A DNA stretch of 64,000 nt from Syngnathus acus (lineage: Eukaryota > Chordata > Actinopteri > Syngnathiformes > Syngnathidae), in the NCBI RefSeq assembly GCF_901709675.1, contig NC_051098.1, positions 1,789,500 through 1,853,499 of the forward strand, in the 5' to 3' direction. Below, piece after piece: positions 50,314-62,868 of this stretch (positions are counted from its first letter, which is position 1; every line of letters starts with the position of its first letter). A program made the translations under genes and the position numbers. The notes beneath the pieces were generated by a model. That model worked only from the letters and a program-made list of their open reading frames with translations. It was not told the origin of the DNA and ran no database searches.

Positions 50314-53210
50314 TAAGTAAGTCTTAATGGTTGTAAATGAAGCCACATAATCCATATACTGAATATCCAGTAATGATTTGTGTTAGTCTGATGGACACAA
50401 CTTTTGATTTTTTTTATTTGATTTGTTTATTTTGGCAAGTACATAATCACACTTCTTTCAACTTCATTTCACATTTTGTTTTCCATGACTTGTCAAAAAG
50501 GAAGGCAAGTTGAAGCAATTTTGCTTATTTAGTCCCGTCCTGTCCCGATTTCAACCAAAGATTCACACAGTCTAAATATTCACAGTATTACCTAGAATAC
50601 GACTATAAACAAGAAGTGGAATAAACAAAGAGTCCGAAAATTGACACAGGTTAAAATCTGATTTGAATACAGCAACGACAAGTTAACTGGAAGTTTGATA
50701 AGTTCAGCAAGTTAACTGAGTTATAACAGATCTCGACAGTTTGATATGAATACAACAGTAACAATTGAATTTCGAGAGAGTTGGAGTCACAATCTCGCAG
50801 GCACCCCGGGCACCGTCCCCAGCACCGGGTAGCACCTGCACCAACAGATCACAGCTAGTCATTTCCCAGGCCTAACCATTTTCTTATTGAGTCCAGACAT
50901 CTCATGACATCTCCTGAACATTGTCATCATCTAACACATCGAGGCACATGACACGCCACTTGTTCCAGCCGTCCTTCGTGTACCCTGCAAGTGAGGTACC
51001 TTGGGGGCATTACGGCTCACAAGTTCCTGGACGTCGAGTGGAGATGGTCTGGTTGATTGCACTGAACGCCCAGCTTAGGAGATCCATTGCATATGATACA
51101 GTTTACGAAGCGCATGTTCCTGCCGCTCGGAGACCTGCCCTCGGTGCGCCCTCAAGACTGCAACTTCCCTCATTACACGCTCAACAATTCAGCATTCCAC
51201 AACATTGTTTATGAATTGCAATAACGTTAGACACAATTGATGAATTTTTGTATCGACCCTTGCACAAATCAGCAACACACACACAGCCTCCTATTGTCGA
51301 CATCATACTAAAGATATCAACGCTCAAGTCACAGTAGATTTAATATGGAATGTGTATCATATGACACTATACCAGTAGGCTCGTCACAGTTTTTTTAAAG
51401 TCTTGGTTTCTACATTTTTTCTAATATTTAACAACCAGTCTAATAGGGTGTGGCTCCTTAATGTTGTGCTTATTTGTAGGTGTTCAAATATCAACAGTCC
51501 AATGAGCCCAAGGTTATTTTTACTACTACTTTATTTTGGTACCTCAACGCCAAACTTGATCGCCTTACCTCGTTTGCCTTCGGTTGGTGGTGGGTAATAT
51601 TAGTCAGGAAATTGAAATGTATTCATTTTTGCTTGATGGCATGAAAAATAGTTGGACCGTGATCTTCCTAAATATTGGCAGGACACCCAATGAGGGCTGG
51701 TGCAGCAGGAAATCTGGCATACCCATGTCAAAACTTGTTAATCAGTGCATTTTGCTTATCCCATGTCTTTTACTCTATCCAGAGATCCTCACTCTTTCTT
51801 CATTGGTCCCTACAGACCCATCAAATATTTTCCACACTGGCGGGCCAGGCAGGGAGGAGCACAGCCAGGAACAGGTGGGAGGCAGGGAAAACTGTTGGAA
51901 GGCCAGTGAGCCAGCATCTGAGCCCAGAGAGTGCTGGGTGCAGGCCAGTAACTGAACTGAAAATTGTCCTGCCCCCACACACAGGTCTGAAGGGCCACAT
52001 GGTTTCCACTCTACACACAGTTGGACAGCATAACTCGGGATCTATTTATTGGAAATATGGCACTCTGGCATTTGTTTGATATTAAAAAAAATGGTGTCAT
52101 GCTCCACTGCAAACAAATGTATATTCAGCACTGTCTCTCAGGTTTCTTTTTTTTCTTTCCTAACCAAATTACATACACTGAAATCAATATCCATCCTTTA
52201 CCAAGGAATAAACTGCTCCTATACGAGTTAGTACACTGAAGCCATCAAGCATTTTTTACTGGTACCCCGGCTCCCCAGCCCTTTAATATTTTGAACTTCC
52301 CCTGCCACCTTCCATTTTATACGAGTGTAAATGGTTTTCCCAACAAAATCTATAGTGCATCTTTAAAAAGTGATAACTCTGATCGTAGGATTATGACATT
52401 GACCCTCCCCGCTTTTCGCAGCAGGACGGTTCAGGTTCAGTGACCAGGCCTCATGGTTGTTGAAGAGACACATATCCACACACTGTGGGCCAGACCCCAG
52501 TGCACCAAGAGGAGCAGTTAAATTTCATCATTACACTTTCTTCTTTGTGTTGTTTTTTTTTTTTTATAGGGCATTTTTATGGCCTACTCTGAAGGTGCCA
52601 TTTTGGTCCCAATGGTACACAGAAAAAAGAAAGATTGATGTTGACTCAAAGAATAAAGAAGGCCTGTGCAAAAGCAGGGAGACAAGGGAGGTTGTGGATG
52701 CCCACGACTGTGTACACGGTCAAGTGCAGATGCAAAGCAAGGGGGGCACATGGGAGTAAGAAAAAAGAGAAATACAGAGAAATTCAGAGAGAGCAAGCGA
52801 GAGCGAGAGAGAGAGTGAGAGAGAGCACGAGCCATACGTTGTCAGTTTGACTGCTGGCTGATATAAAAACAGGGGTGAGAGTGGCGGATAAGACAGAAAG
52901 GCAGATGATGAATGGGTTGAAGACACTCATCCATCCTACTGAAGGATTTGTGGCCACGGTGTTGTGTACAGACACATTTAGAAATAATGGGCTGTATGTG
53001 TGTGTATGGTGGGAGGGATACAGGTTTTGTTTATTTTTAGGATTGTGTGATGGACTGGGGACTGGAAGAATGGACAAGTCAGAAATAATGGTTTGATTAT
53101 GAAAATGTGTGTGGTTGCTACTTGCTTTGGAATGACTTAGTATGTCCTGTGAGTGGATATTCAGTGTATCCTCTTGTTAATACTTCTATGACACACTCAC
53201 AACTATCCTT
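50314..53210. other. Unassigned sequence
   Basis: About 2.9 kb with no gene or transposon I can support. Short open frames (for example 50921-51214, 51584-51955, 52457-52759) show no known motif. A GA-rich stretch lies at about 52758-52828 and T-runs at 52545-52565. Confidence 0.5.
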
Positions 53211-53472
53211 TTTCTGAGCCACTTTATCCTCACAAGGCTTGTGCACATGGTGGAGCCTATCCCTGAAGTCTTTGGGCGGTTAGTGGGGTACACCGTGAAC
53301 CGGTCACCAGCCAATTGCAGGGCACACGTAGACAAACAACCATTCACACTCAATCAAACCTAGAGAGAATTAGGAGCGGTCAATCGGCCTGTCATGCATG
53401 TTTTTGGGATGTGGGAGGAAACCCGAGCACCAGGAGGAAACCCTAGCAGACACGGGGAGAACATGTACAATC
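53211..53472 (-). mobile_element. ATGG-type SINE, reverse, both ends trimmed
   Basis: Reverse order of the family blocks: TGAGCCACTTTATCCTCACA, ACCGGTCACCAGCCAATTGC, TTTTTGGGATGTGGGAGGAA and ACACGGGGAGAACATGTACA. The tail and tRNA head are missing. Confidence 0.8.
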
Positions 53473-54787
53473 CAGTCATAACTGACTGATTAACTCCCTG
53501 CCTACGACTTGTGCATAAAGCGACAATGCAATTTACTTGCGATTTCTTAGCGTTTGTGGGTATTGATTCAGCTTCTCAAAATCAATTCAGTTCGATTCAC
53601 AATTCGTTTTGATTTTTGATTCAGTTAAGGATTTCAAGCACTACAATAATTTCCTTTCATATGGAAGACATTCTCAGAAGAACCAATGCTGCAGATAATC
53701 GAAACCTCTTGCTCTAACTTGGTGCATCAGTAAAAGATGTGAATATTTATATTAAGAATTTAACCCAATGCAGTTCCAGTAATCATGTATGTCACTAACC
53801 GTGACCAGATCAAAACAATATTAATTCATATCAATTTCTACAGAGTTAGGGTTACTGGGCAGACTGTGTTAATAAAGTGGAAAAATCACGCTGTACACTC
53901 ATGACAATAAAGGATTTGTATCATTCTTTGTGGTATTCAAAACCCAAAGCTGATGACACATCAACAAATCATCTAGGTTAAGAGTTGTACAACCTAAATT
54001 ATCAAGATGACTCGCAAGAAGAGCGTCACAGGAAGTTTAACAGCATGAATTTATTGGCTTCACACTACAATGTGGCAAACAAACTATATGAAAAGGAACT
54101 TAAGCTTTTCCATGAACAGCTAAAAATTGAGAAACTGTTTAGTCAATTATGGATGTCAATTAATTAAGATACAATGTCATTAATAGCCTATGAAGTTAAA
54201 TGTGTGTTTCAATTTGAAATAAATTCTTGTATAATTGCAATTTTATTAACTGTAATTGCAGGATTCATATGTCATGTTCTGTTTTAGTAAATATCAATTA
54301 AATTTGATTATCAGTCAAAATAATCAGATCATAAAAATGTTTTTTTGTCTCTGGACCTCTTGATGTTTGTACACCTTGGTAAATTGGTTTGAATAAGATC
54401 AAGGCGTTGCCTACAAAATGGTAACACTTCCAGATCTGCTCAACTCACAGGTGAAGAGCATACGCGCATACGACTAACCCACCTTTGTACATACCTAAAA
54501 TGTACTTTTGTGAAATACTATCATTGTATTATATAGACATAAATCTGATAAAACTACATCTTGTCTAGTGCATTTGAGACTATTTTAGCTCAGTCCATCT
54601 GAAACACTGACTGTAGAACTCAAGCTATTTCGGCATCACCCCCCAACCCGCAGTTCTTTTATTGGACATTTGGATAAATACCCTAATGATGATAATAATA
54701 CCTCAATTATATTTTATAATTATTTTGGTATCAGAACTTCCAAGAACTTTTAAAAATTTTAAATTTAGATGTAAATTTTCCATCCAG
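53473..54787. other. Unassigned AT-rich sequence
   Basis: No convincing gene. A 60-codon open frame (53985-54167) is short and matches nothing I know. Confidence 0.45.
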
Positions 54788-55116
54788 GGCGGCAAGGCGA
54801 CCCATTGGTTAGCACGTCTGCCTCACAGTTCAGAGGTTACAGTTTCGATTCCACTTCCCTCCCTGTGTGGAGTTTGCATGTTCTACCCATGCCTGCATGG
54901 GTTTTCCTACCACATCCCAAAAACATGCTTGATAGGCCGATTGAGCACTCCAAATTGCCCATAGGTGTGAGTGCGAGATGGTTGTTCGTCTCTGTGTGTC
55001 CTGCGATTGGCTGGCAGCCAGTTCAGGGTGTCCCCTGCCTACTACCCAGTGACTGCTGGGATAGGCTCCAGCACGCCCGTGACAAGCGGTACAGGTAATG
55101 GCTGGATGGATGGATC
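54788..55116 (+). mobile_element. ATGG-tailed SINE, full length
   Basis: A tRNA-like head (GGCGGCAAGGCGACCCATTG, GGTTAGCACGTCTGCCTCAC; B-box-like TTTCGATTCCA), then TGTGTGGAGTTTGCATGTTC and the usual body to GGCTGGATGGATGG. Best copy of the family here. Confidence 0.88.
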
Positions 55117-55439
55117 GATGTTCCGTAAATTCGAGACAGTTCTCTGATAAGGTTATATTTTAAAAACTATCAAATCATTTATGTTCAAATGGATGCCCCC
55201 CCCCTCTTTAACGTGTTGTCATGTTGATCATACCAATAATCCGATTCTCCCCATCATAACTATCTGACCTCCCTGGACTATCATAAAAAAAGAAAAAAAA
55301 GTTCAAAGAGGTCCATACATCACCCAGCTCCCTCACATCTCACAATATCGTACACGGTAGCAAGAAAAAGCAAGAAGAAATAAGTTTAAAGGTTTCCATA
55401 CATCCCCTGCTCTCTCACATCTTACATTATCGTACACGG
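55117..55439. other. Unassigned sequence with a short duplication
   Basis: CATACATC.CC...TCTCACATCT...ATCGTACACGGTA occurs twice (about 55310-55362 and 55391-55441), a local direct repeat. Nothing else. Confidence 0.5.
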
Positions 55440-55790
55440 TACAAATTCTCAAACTTGCTCAACAACAAAGCAGCCATTCTGAATGATTTCATCATGGATA
55501 AATAACCTGCATATCTTCTGTATCACCGAAACCTGGCACTACTATGGATTATTTTCCCCTCAATCAAGCGATTTCCTCTGAATACAAATCAACCCAGTCC
55601 CATTGTTAGAGGTTGTGGTGTTGCTTTTGTTTTAAAGAATTGCCTCAAAGTGAACCAGATTTCCAGCCCCCAGGTTGAATCATTCAAACACATTGCTTTC
55701 AAATACCTCAAGCCCCTAATGATCACAATAGTCTACCGACCACCTTCAACTGTACAAATCCGCCCTTATCCATGCCCACGCTACTTATCC
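55440..55790 (+). pseudogene. L2-type LINE endonuclease scrap
   Basis: Across broken frames: KAAILNDFIMD-like text, NLHIFCITETW (metal-binding Glu region of the APE endonuclease), then GVAFVLKN-like text and IVYRPPS. Several frameshifts; RT absent. Confidence 0.65.
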
Positions 55791-57340
55791 CTCAAAACTC
55801 ATCCACACAGGCTACAATAATCAAAATGGTCTCATTTCCACCGTTAACAAACTTATCAACTTATCAACTGCAGTGATGACACCTCTAATTCACTTTTGAC
55901 AAATACAATTCCGTCCTGTTGTTCAAATCTAAAACTCGGTTGTCCCGTCACTTATAAACCTGCGAAGTAGCGCACTCACGAAAGGTGAAGCACGCAGTGG
56001 CAAGGGATCATTGTATTTGAATCAGGGGTGTTGAAGGAGTGAATCATCATAAACATGCAGGATAGTGGCCCTTGATGAATGGTCTCGACTTTTCTCATTT
56101 GTCCTTTTGTGCCTTCTTTTGTCATCCCTGTTTAGGTGGTATGCAGGCACAAGCACAAACATTTTGGGGAACAATTATTGAAGCAATAAAAGGATGACAT
56201 CCATCAGCAAAATTGTTCCAAAATAATAAAACCACCCACATGGTCCAAATGGGGGGAAGTCATAGAAGCAGTCTACAACCTCTGTGTTCAGAAAAATTGA
56301 GGTGCATATTTGTCACACCAGCAGCAATTGGACTGTCTTTTATTTTGTGCCAGGTTCAGTTGGCACAGGACCTAAGCTTGCGCCGCATGCCCTGGGTCTC
56401 TGCAAACTTTTCCATGTGCATACAGTATGCTCCATATGTTATAGGATCAATGCCAATTTTTGACCATCTGCTCAAGTCAAACCCTTACATACAGAAGCAA
56501 GATCTTTATTGCAGCAGCCACCACACTTCACCTAACTGTCGTTTGAAGAAAATGTGAATTTGCGTGTGCTGCTTTTCCTTTCCAGACAGCTTCCCCTAAT
56601 TTCTCTGCATTTTTGCATCTTCATGCTCTTGCTGTGGCATGACACTGTATGAAGGAGAAAATGAGACAAAACAAGTTTTGATAAAATGAGAAAATGGGGA
56701 AACATATCACTGTTCTTTTTGTATGAGAACAAGTTTTTTTTTTACTCCATTTGTGTATTGGAGTGTCTTTTGAGCAGCTGTCCAAGACCAAAGAGTAATC
56801 CTATGAAGCAGCCATGATGAGGCATACACTCTGCTGACGACACACACTAAATATTGTGATTTGGTAGATTTGCGAAACCTCCACTCACTCACTCACTCAC
56901 TCACTCACTCACTCACTCACTCACTCACTCACTGTAGATGCCACCTCTATTTCAGTTTCTGTTAATTGTCTCAATGTCCGGGTAATAATTGGTACATATA
57001 TTAAACTTGAGAACATGGGTCTGCTCTATGCGTTTGTAGATTCTTTCTGTCAGGGAAACAATGGTGGGTGGAATAAGAGGTGGAGAAGACATCTTCAATA
57101 GTCTTTTTAAGAAGATATATTGCTTACAGATGTCAGGGTTCTTGCAGGTTTGAGTAAGTGAAATTTAAGACCTTTTTAGACCATTATGCAAATGAATTTA
57201 AGACCAACTCATCTTGCATTACTAGAAACATTCTAATCCTCTCAAATGTTCTCAAAGCATGTCATTTATTGAATCAGTCATAGGAAAATATCAAACAAAC
57301 TCATAAAACAGATAATCAAAAATATTATTATCAGCGGACA
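55791..57340. other. Unassigned sequence with (ACTC)n
   Basis: A clean (ACTC)n lies at about 56883-56933. A 114-codon open frame (56213-56557) has no family I recognise. No other feature. Confidence 0.5.
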
Positions 57341-57480
57341 GATAGGAAGACCAAATGCAGCACACTGTTCAATGAGGGCTGAGGGGAATCGTGCTCGGCG
57401 TGATCAAAGGGCGAGGCGAAGACGTGGTCGGGCGCTCGGTCACGGCTGGGGGCATTCGGGCTTGATCAGTGGATGGGCAA
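57341..57480 (-). repeat. Gypsy-like LTR scrap
   Basis: ACCAAATGCAGCACACTGTT followed by GC-rich CGGGCGCTCGGTCACGGCTG resembles the minus-oriented LTRs at 8014 and 60796. It is cut by hAT-A copy 2 and not found again on its far side. Confidence 0.45.
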
Positions 57481-58534
57481 TAGTGTTGGCTCGTGAGTGA
57501 ACGATTCGTTCATAACGAATGAGTCTTTTCAGTGAACGAGAGTGAACGAATCACTTCCTAAAGTGATTTGTTCTTTTTTCCTTTCATATATAACTTCAAC
57601 CAGTAGATGTCAGTAATGCCCATTGAAGCTGGTGCTACCTCGCCGTAAAACAAATCGAAGAAGAAAATCAGCCAATCAGTAAGGCCAGCGAGCCTTAGAT
57701 GGAGGAGGGACTTTACGAGTCAGTGACGTAACTTCCCGTTCACGAACGAGTCGTGAATTGCATTTCCGGTTCACCAACGAACGAATCTGTGAGTGAACGG
57801 ATCACTCAGTGAGTGAATCACTCAGTGAGTGATTCACTCACTGAGTGATTCACTCACTGAGTGATTCGCATTTCCAGTTCACCGCGAGAACGGATCAGTG
57901 AGGGAACGAATCCTGGCTTTCCCGTTCGCGAACGAGTCAATGAGTGAAATGCCTTCTTGTGCATCAACGGATCAGTCAGTGAATATGTTGCATCTCCTGG
58001 CGTGAACTATGGAAGCCAGAATGTAGATTTACGATTTACTTATAGTAGGTTTTAAATAACGTGTATGCATATATATGCCTAAATGTTGTTATCCAATATA
58101 TCGACTGCAGTTCCACATTAGATTGCTGGTTTGAAATGTACTTTTATTATTATTATTATTATTATTATAAACATTTATGTTATAACTTGTCTGGTGTTTT
58201 ATTCCTTGTTTTTATATTCGCCATTCAAAACGTAAAAATCTGACATTTGGTTAACAGCTTTATATGACAATATGTACGTATGTGTTTTACGTTGTTATAT
58301 GAGTTGGTGCGCCCCAAAATAACAAATGTCGGCATAACGGGGGTTTTTCAGCTTTTTATTAAAACACAAAAACATTCGGTATAATAACACCATCAACTAC
58401 AAGCCAACAAATACAAAATTAAAACATCAATGTCGGCATAACATGTGTCGGCTGTAAATGGTTTTAGCAGCAATGCTGTACCTGCGTGAAGCTGGCCCCC
58501 CACCCCACGCAAAATTTAAGCAAAATAATCTGTT

Positions 58535-59528
58535 TCGTTTGTGCTTCGTTTGTGCTGGTTTGTGCAGCAAAAATGTTCGTTTGTGCTGCTATGGTTTTTT
58601 TAGTTATGAACGATTGTTTTATAGGTCATCCAGAGTTCACCCAGCCCCCCATCTGCTCAAAATGAACCCAAAATGGTACCGTTCGTTTGTGCTTCGTTAG
58701 TGCTGGTTTGTGCAGCAAAAATTTTCGTTTGTGCTGCTTCCGTTTCGGAGATATTACACATTTATTTTATAGCGATGACGTCACCCAGCCCCCCATTTCT
58801 CTCCAAATGGACCCAAAATGGTACTGTTCGTTTGTGCTTCGTTTGTGCAGGTTTGTGCAGCAAAAATTTTCGTTTGTGCTGCTTCCGTTTCGTAGATATT
58901 ACACATTTATTTTATAGCGATGACGTCACCCAGCCCCCCATTTCGCTTCAAATGGACCCAAAATGGTACCGTTCGTTTGTGCTTCGTTTGTGCTGGTTTG
59001 TGCAGCAAAAATTTTCGTTTGTGCTGCTATGGTTTTTTAGTTAAGAACGATTATTTTATAGGTCATCCAGAGTTCACCCAGCCCCCCAGCTGCTCAAAAT
59101 GAACCCAAAATGGTACCGTTCGTTTGTGCTTTGTTAGTGCTGGTTTGTGCAGCAAAGATTTTTGTTTGTGCTGCTTCCGTTTCGGAGATATTACACATTT
59201 ATTTTATAGCGATGACGTCACCCAGCCCCCCATTTCTCTCCAAATGGACCCAAAATGGTACCGTTCGTTTGTGCTTCGTTTGTGCTGGTTTGTGCAGCAA
59301 AACGTTTTGTTTGTGCTGCTTCCGTTTCGTAGATATTACACATTTATTTTATAGCGATGACGTCACCCAGCCCCCCATTTCTCGCCAAATGGACCCAAAA
59401 TGGTACCGTTCGTTTGTGCTGGTTTGTGCAGCAAAAATTTTCGTTTGTGCTGCTTCCGTTTCGTAGATATTACACATTTATTTTATAGCGATGACGTCAC
59501 GTAGCCCCGCCCCCCTATTTACTTCGTA
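58535..59528 (+). repeat. 145-bp tandem array with ABB higher-order structure
   Basis: Seven units of about 145 bp starting GTTCGTTTGTGCTTCG (58681, 58826, 58971, 59118, 59263, 59408, plus the first at about 58535). Type A units contain GGTCATCCAGAGTTCACCC; type B contain AGCGATGACGTCACCCAG. The order is A-B-B-A-B-B-B, so a 437-bp A-B-B block is repeated. Five perfect TGACGTCA words occur, one per B unit (58776, 58921, 59213, 59358, 59492). Confidence 0.88.
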
Positions 59529-59710
59529 ATGGACCTGCGTGAAGCTGGCCCCCCACCCCATGCAAGATTTAAGCAAAATAGTCTGTTTCGTTTGTGCTTC
59601 GTTTGTGCTGGTTTGTGCAGGAAAAATTTGTGCTGCTATGGTTTTTTAGTTAAACGAAAATCTTTGCTGCACAAACCAGCACAAACGAAGCACAAACGAA
59701 ACAGACTATT

Positions 59711-60196
59711 TGTCACGTTCCCACGTCACCTGACTTCCAGCCTAGCCCGACTCATGGAATTGCCAGCACCTGCTACAGCTCGTTAGGTTCCCTATTTAAC
59801 CTCTCTGTGTTCTGCCAGTGGTTGTCAGTTCGTCTGATTACCCTGCCCGTGATACTGCTGCCTTTTTGTCCCCGGACCAAACTTTGTAGCCAACTGCTTC
59901 CTTGAACTTCGACCACGTTCCAGATCGCCGCCTGTCCTGACTACTTGCTCGTCCTTCGACCACGCTCCAGATCGCCGCCTGTCCTGACTACTTGCTTGTC
60001 CTTCGACCACGCTCCAGATCGCCGCCTGTCCTGACTACTTGCTCGCCCTTCGACCACGCTCCAGATCGCCGCCTGTCCTGACTACTTGCTCAGCCACGGC
60101 AGCCAGACCGCAGGTCCAGCGTTCTACGTCCCCATTTCCCCTTTTGCCAATAAAGGATCGTGCTGCACTTGGTAGCCCTGTCTCTGTTCCCTGACA
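59711..60196 (+). repeat. Solo LTR with CTATT duplication
   Basis: 486 bp, TGTCACGTTCCC to TTCCCTGACA, with an exact 5-bp duplication CTATT (59706-59710, 60197-60201). AATAAA at about 60149. It contains four tandem copies of a 46-bp unit (TTCGACCACGCTCCAGATCG, about 59896-60080). No internal region. Confidence 0.93.
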
Positions 60197-60538
60197 CTAT
60201 TTTGCTTAAATTCTGCGTGGGGTGGGGGGCCAGCTTCACGCAGGTGGTGAGAGACTGTTGCCAACGGATCAGTGTGTAAGTGTTTTATTATAGAAAGAAA
60301 TGTGTTAATTACCCGAGCCAATTATTATTATATATAATAATTTGGGGGGGTTGTGTAGTTGTATTGTTTGATGTGTATGGGTTGTTTCCACTGGATGTAA
60401 AATTAAAAAAAAAAAAAAACGTATCACTGTGTGTATGTGTGGGGGGGGGGTTCATTGAACGATTCGTTTGAACGAATCTTTTGAGTGAACTGATTCTAAA
60501 GATTCAGTTCACCTAAAAGAACTAGAATGCACATCACT

Positions 60539-60795
60539 CGTCTGTGATCAGTGTTACGACCGTAGGTCACGTGACTAGAATCAGGAAGTAAGCGCATGTT
60601 AGTACGGTGTTGAAAGCGAACGCTGCTTGTTCTATTCTCTCCTGCAGTTCGGCAAAACTACTCCCTATATTTTGTGTTATAGAAGGCATCGTTGGTATGT
60701 ACCTTTTGTATAAGTTATTATGTATCGAAATACGTCCTTTGAGTTCTAAAATTGTTATTATTATTATAGTTTTCTGTGATGTTAGACGATCTGCT
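60539..60795. other. Unassigned sequence
   Basis: Nothing recognised; left flank of a solo LTR. Confidence 0.4.
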
Positions 60796-61152
60796 TGTGA
60801 GAGATCGGACAGTACAGACAAAATGCAAGTGAAGCAGTCTTTATTGTGGAGGCAGAGGGGAACGCTGGAGAGCTGAAGCGGCGATCGGGCGAGGCTGCGC
60901 TCGTCGGGGGTGGTTAGCCGGATGGCAAGCCAGGTGAAGGAGCTGTCGGCTGGGCTTTGCACTTGCGAGGACTGGACGTGGCAGACGGGTTATCTTCAAG
61001 TAGAGCAGCTGTGGAAGGGACCGGTGTGCACGCAGACATCACGAGACAAGCTAACAAGCATTGTTGCGCTGGCCGCACTAATATAGCGCTCCCAATCAGC
61101 CCGCGACACGTGGTGACAAGGGGGCGTGGCTGGACGACACCGGTGCGTGACA
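60796..61152 (-). repeat. Solo LTR with CTGCT duplication
   Basis: 357 bp, TGTGAGAGATCGG to GGTGCGTGACA, with exact 5-bp duplications CTGCT (60791-60795, 61153-61157). TTTATT near the left end is the reverse of an AATAAA, so the LTR reads on the minus strand. Related in layout to 8014-8535. Confidence 0.93.
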
Positions 61153-61329
61153 CTGCTGGGAAAGCTAACGTCATGTCGGTTAGCATTGAGTTTCATGGCT
61201 AACGTTAGTCATTCTCCTGTCGCCCTATTGTGGCTGTAGTCAATGTGTTCATGTGTAATAAATATGTTAATAATGATTCACTAATTCATAGATTTCATAT
61301 TGATGTTGTAATATTGTAATATAGACAAT
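61153..61329. other. Unassigned sequence
   Basis: Continues the flank of the solo LTR; no feature seen. Confidence 0.4.
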
Positions 61330-62645
61330 TCAAAGATAAAGCGTCGAGAGCAGGATGTTATTGCACAGCAATGACTCTGAGACTGGAGGAAGAAGCTGTC
61401 TGTGTCTGCTGGTTTTGGCGTACAGCGATCTTTAACGCCGTCCGGCGGGGAGTAGTTCGAACAGACTGTGACCTGGGTGAGAAGGGTCTGTAGAGGTGTT
61501 ACTTCAAGATTCAAGAGTTTTTATTCGCCATGTTTGAGCGTCCCAAACAAGGAATTTGACTTCGGTACATCACAGTCTCTGTTCAACATTTAGGTGACTA
61601 ACAACACTCAGGACATGTGAAAAATGACTTGCACATTTCCTGGTCCTGGACAGGTTAGGTCTTGGATAGATGGGAGGTTGGTCCCGATTATCTTTTCTGC
61701 AGTCCTGATTGTCCGTTGCAGTATATGCTTGTCTTGTTTGGTGGCCGATCCAAACCAGACAGTAATGGAGGTGCAGAGGATAGACTGGATGATAGCAGTA
61801 TAAAAGGTCTTCAGCAGCTCTTGTGGCAAGTTGAACTTCCTGAGCTGTCTCAGAAAGTACAGCCTCTGCTGGGCCTTCTTTCGGGCAGATTCTATGTGGC
61901 CGGTCCATTTCAGTTCCCGAGAGATTGTGGATCCCAGGAACTTGAAGGTGTTTGTGGAGAGAACAGCATTAGTGAGGATAGCGAGAGGTGGAAGTGGTCA
62001 AGGGGTCTCTACTGAAGTCCACTGTCATCTCCACGGTCTTGAGCGGGTTCAGATCCAGGTGGTTTTGGCTGCAACAGTGGACCAGCCGCTCCACCTCCTG
62101 TCTGTACGCAGTCTCGTCACCGTCCCGGATCAGTCCGATGAGAGTGGTGTCATCCGCATACTTCAGGAGCTTCTCAGAAGAGTTGCCTGAGTAGCGATCA
62201 TTGGTGTAGAGAGAGAAGAGCAGTGGGGAGAGGACGCACCCTTGGTGGGCGTCAGTGTTGGTGGTCCGGGTGTCTGATGTGATGGTCCCCAGCCTCACAT
62301 GCTGTCTCCTGTTGGTCAGGAAGGTGGTGATCCACTGACAGGTGGAGGCAGGCACTGCGAGCTAGACGAGCTTCTGGTGGAGGATGTCAGGAGCGATGGT
62401 GTTGAACGCCGAGCTGAAGTCCACAAACTAGATCCTGGCATACGTCCCTGGGGTGTCGAGGTGTTGCAGTCCCATGTTGACCACATAATCCGCAGACCTG
62501 TTTGCCCAGTAGGCAAACTGCAGGGGGTCGGGCAGGGGGCCCGTAATGTCCTTCAGGTGGTTCGATACCAACCTCTCAAAGGATTTCATGACCACAGATG
62601 TCAGGGCGACAGGTCTGTAATCATTCAAACCTGTGATGGCGGGCC
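61330..62645 (-). pseudogene. LINE-B copy 2, RT broken, with a tiny LINE-B inserted
   Basis: The minus strand carries RT pieces: [20 protein letters not shown], then [14 protein letters not shown] in a shifted frame, [20 protein letters not shown] (motif B with a Pro to His change), [13 protein letters not shown] (motif C) and [18 protein letters not shown]. At 61501-61625 a separate 125-bp LINE-B 3' end (ATTCAAGAGTTTTTATTCGC) splits the sequence between GTGTT and ACTTGCAC. The endonuclease is missing. Confidence 0.8.
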
Positions 62646-62868
62646 TCACACACCACTCTTCTCCCAAGTGACCATGTCACATATCCCTTCGCCCAGCAAA
62701 GCAGTACCGCACAACAGCAGTCCACAGCCTTTTTACAAGTGTATAAAAGTGATCAAGTCATCACAAAAAATCACGAAAAATCCATAGCTAAGCCGCACCG
62801 GACGACAAGCCGTTCAAAACTTGAGCAAACATTTGCGGGTTATAGTCCGGAAATTGCGGTAATTAGAA
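62646..62868. mobile_element. Decayed end of a GGACTATAAGTCGC-type element
   Basis: GCGGGTTATAGTCCGGAAAT and TGCGGTAA at about 62835-62861 match the right end of that MITE family with several changes. The left part is unassigned. Confidence 0.5.

Larger units (their letters stand above)
58480..60243. mobile_element. Foldback-type element with about 105-bp inverted ends
   Basis: CCTGCGTGAAGCTGGCCCCC and the following 85 bp at 58480 (repeated in direct orientation at 59531) recur inverted at the right end, 60243-60202 plus 59710-59660, where a solo LTR splits them. Between them lies the tandem array. No coding capacity beyond array artefacts. Confidence 0.7.
57481..60538. mobile_element. hAT-A copy 2, with nested foldback element
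   Basis: TAGTGTTGGC at 57481 and GAATGCACATCACT at 60538 match the ends of copy 1 in opposite orientation, as do the GAACGAATC repeats, the GAGTGATTCACTCA palindromes (57790-57870), (TTA)n and the block ending AACATCAATGTCGGCATAA. No matching 8-bp flank (ATGGGCAA against GTCTGTGA), so it was rearranged. The 58480-60243 interval is a separate insertion. Confidence 0.8.

Noticed and set aside
50314-57340. Host gene exons among the short open frames
   Set aside because: None shows a recognisable domain, and splice-like words alone are not evidence.
58673-59466. Cys-rich repeated proteins in the tandem array
   Set aside because: They arise from the 145-bp repeat read in changing frames; the period is not a multiple of three and stops interrupt them.
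59896-60080. CRISPR-like direct repeats
   Set aside because: The 46-bp units are contiguous with no unique spacers and lie inside an LTR of a eukaryotic element.
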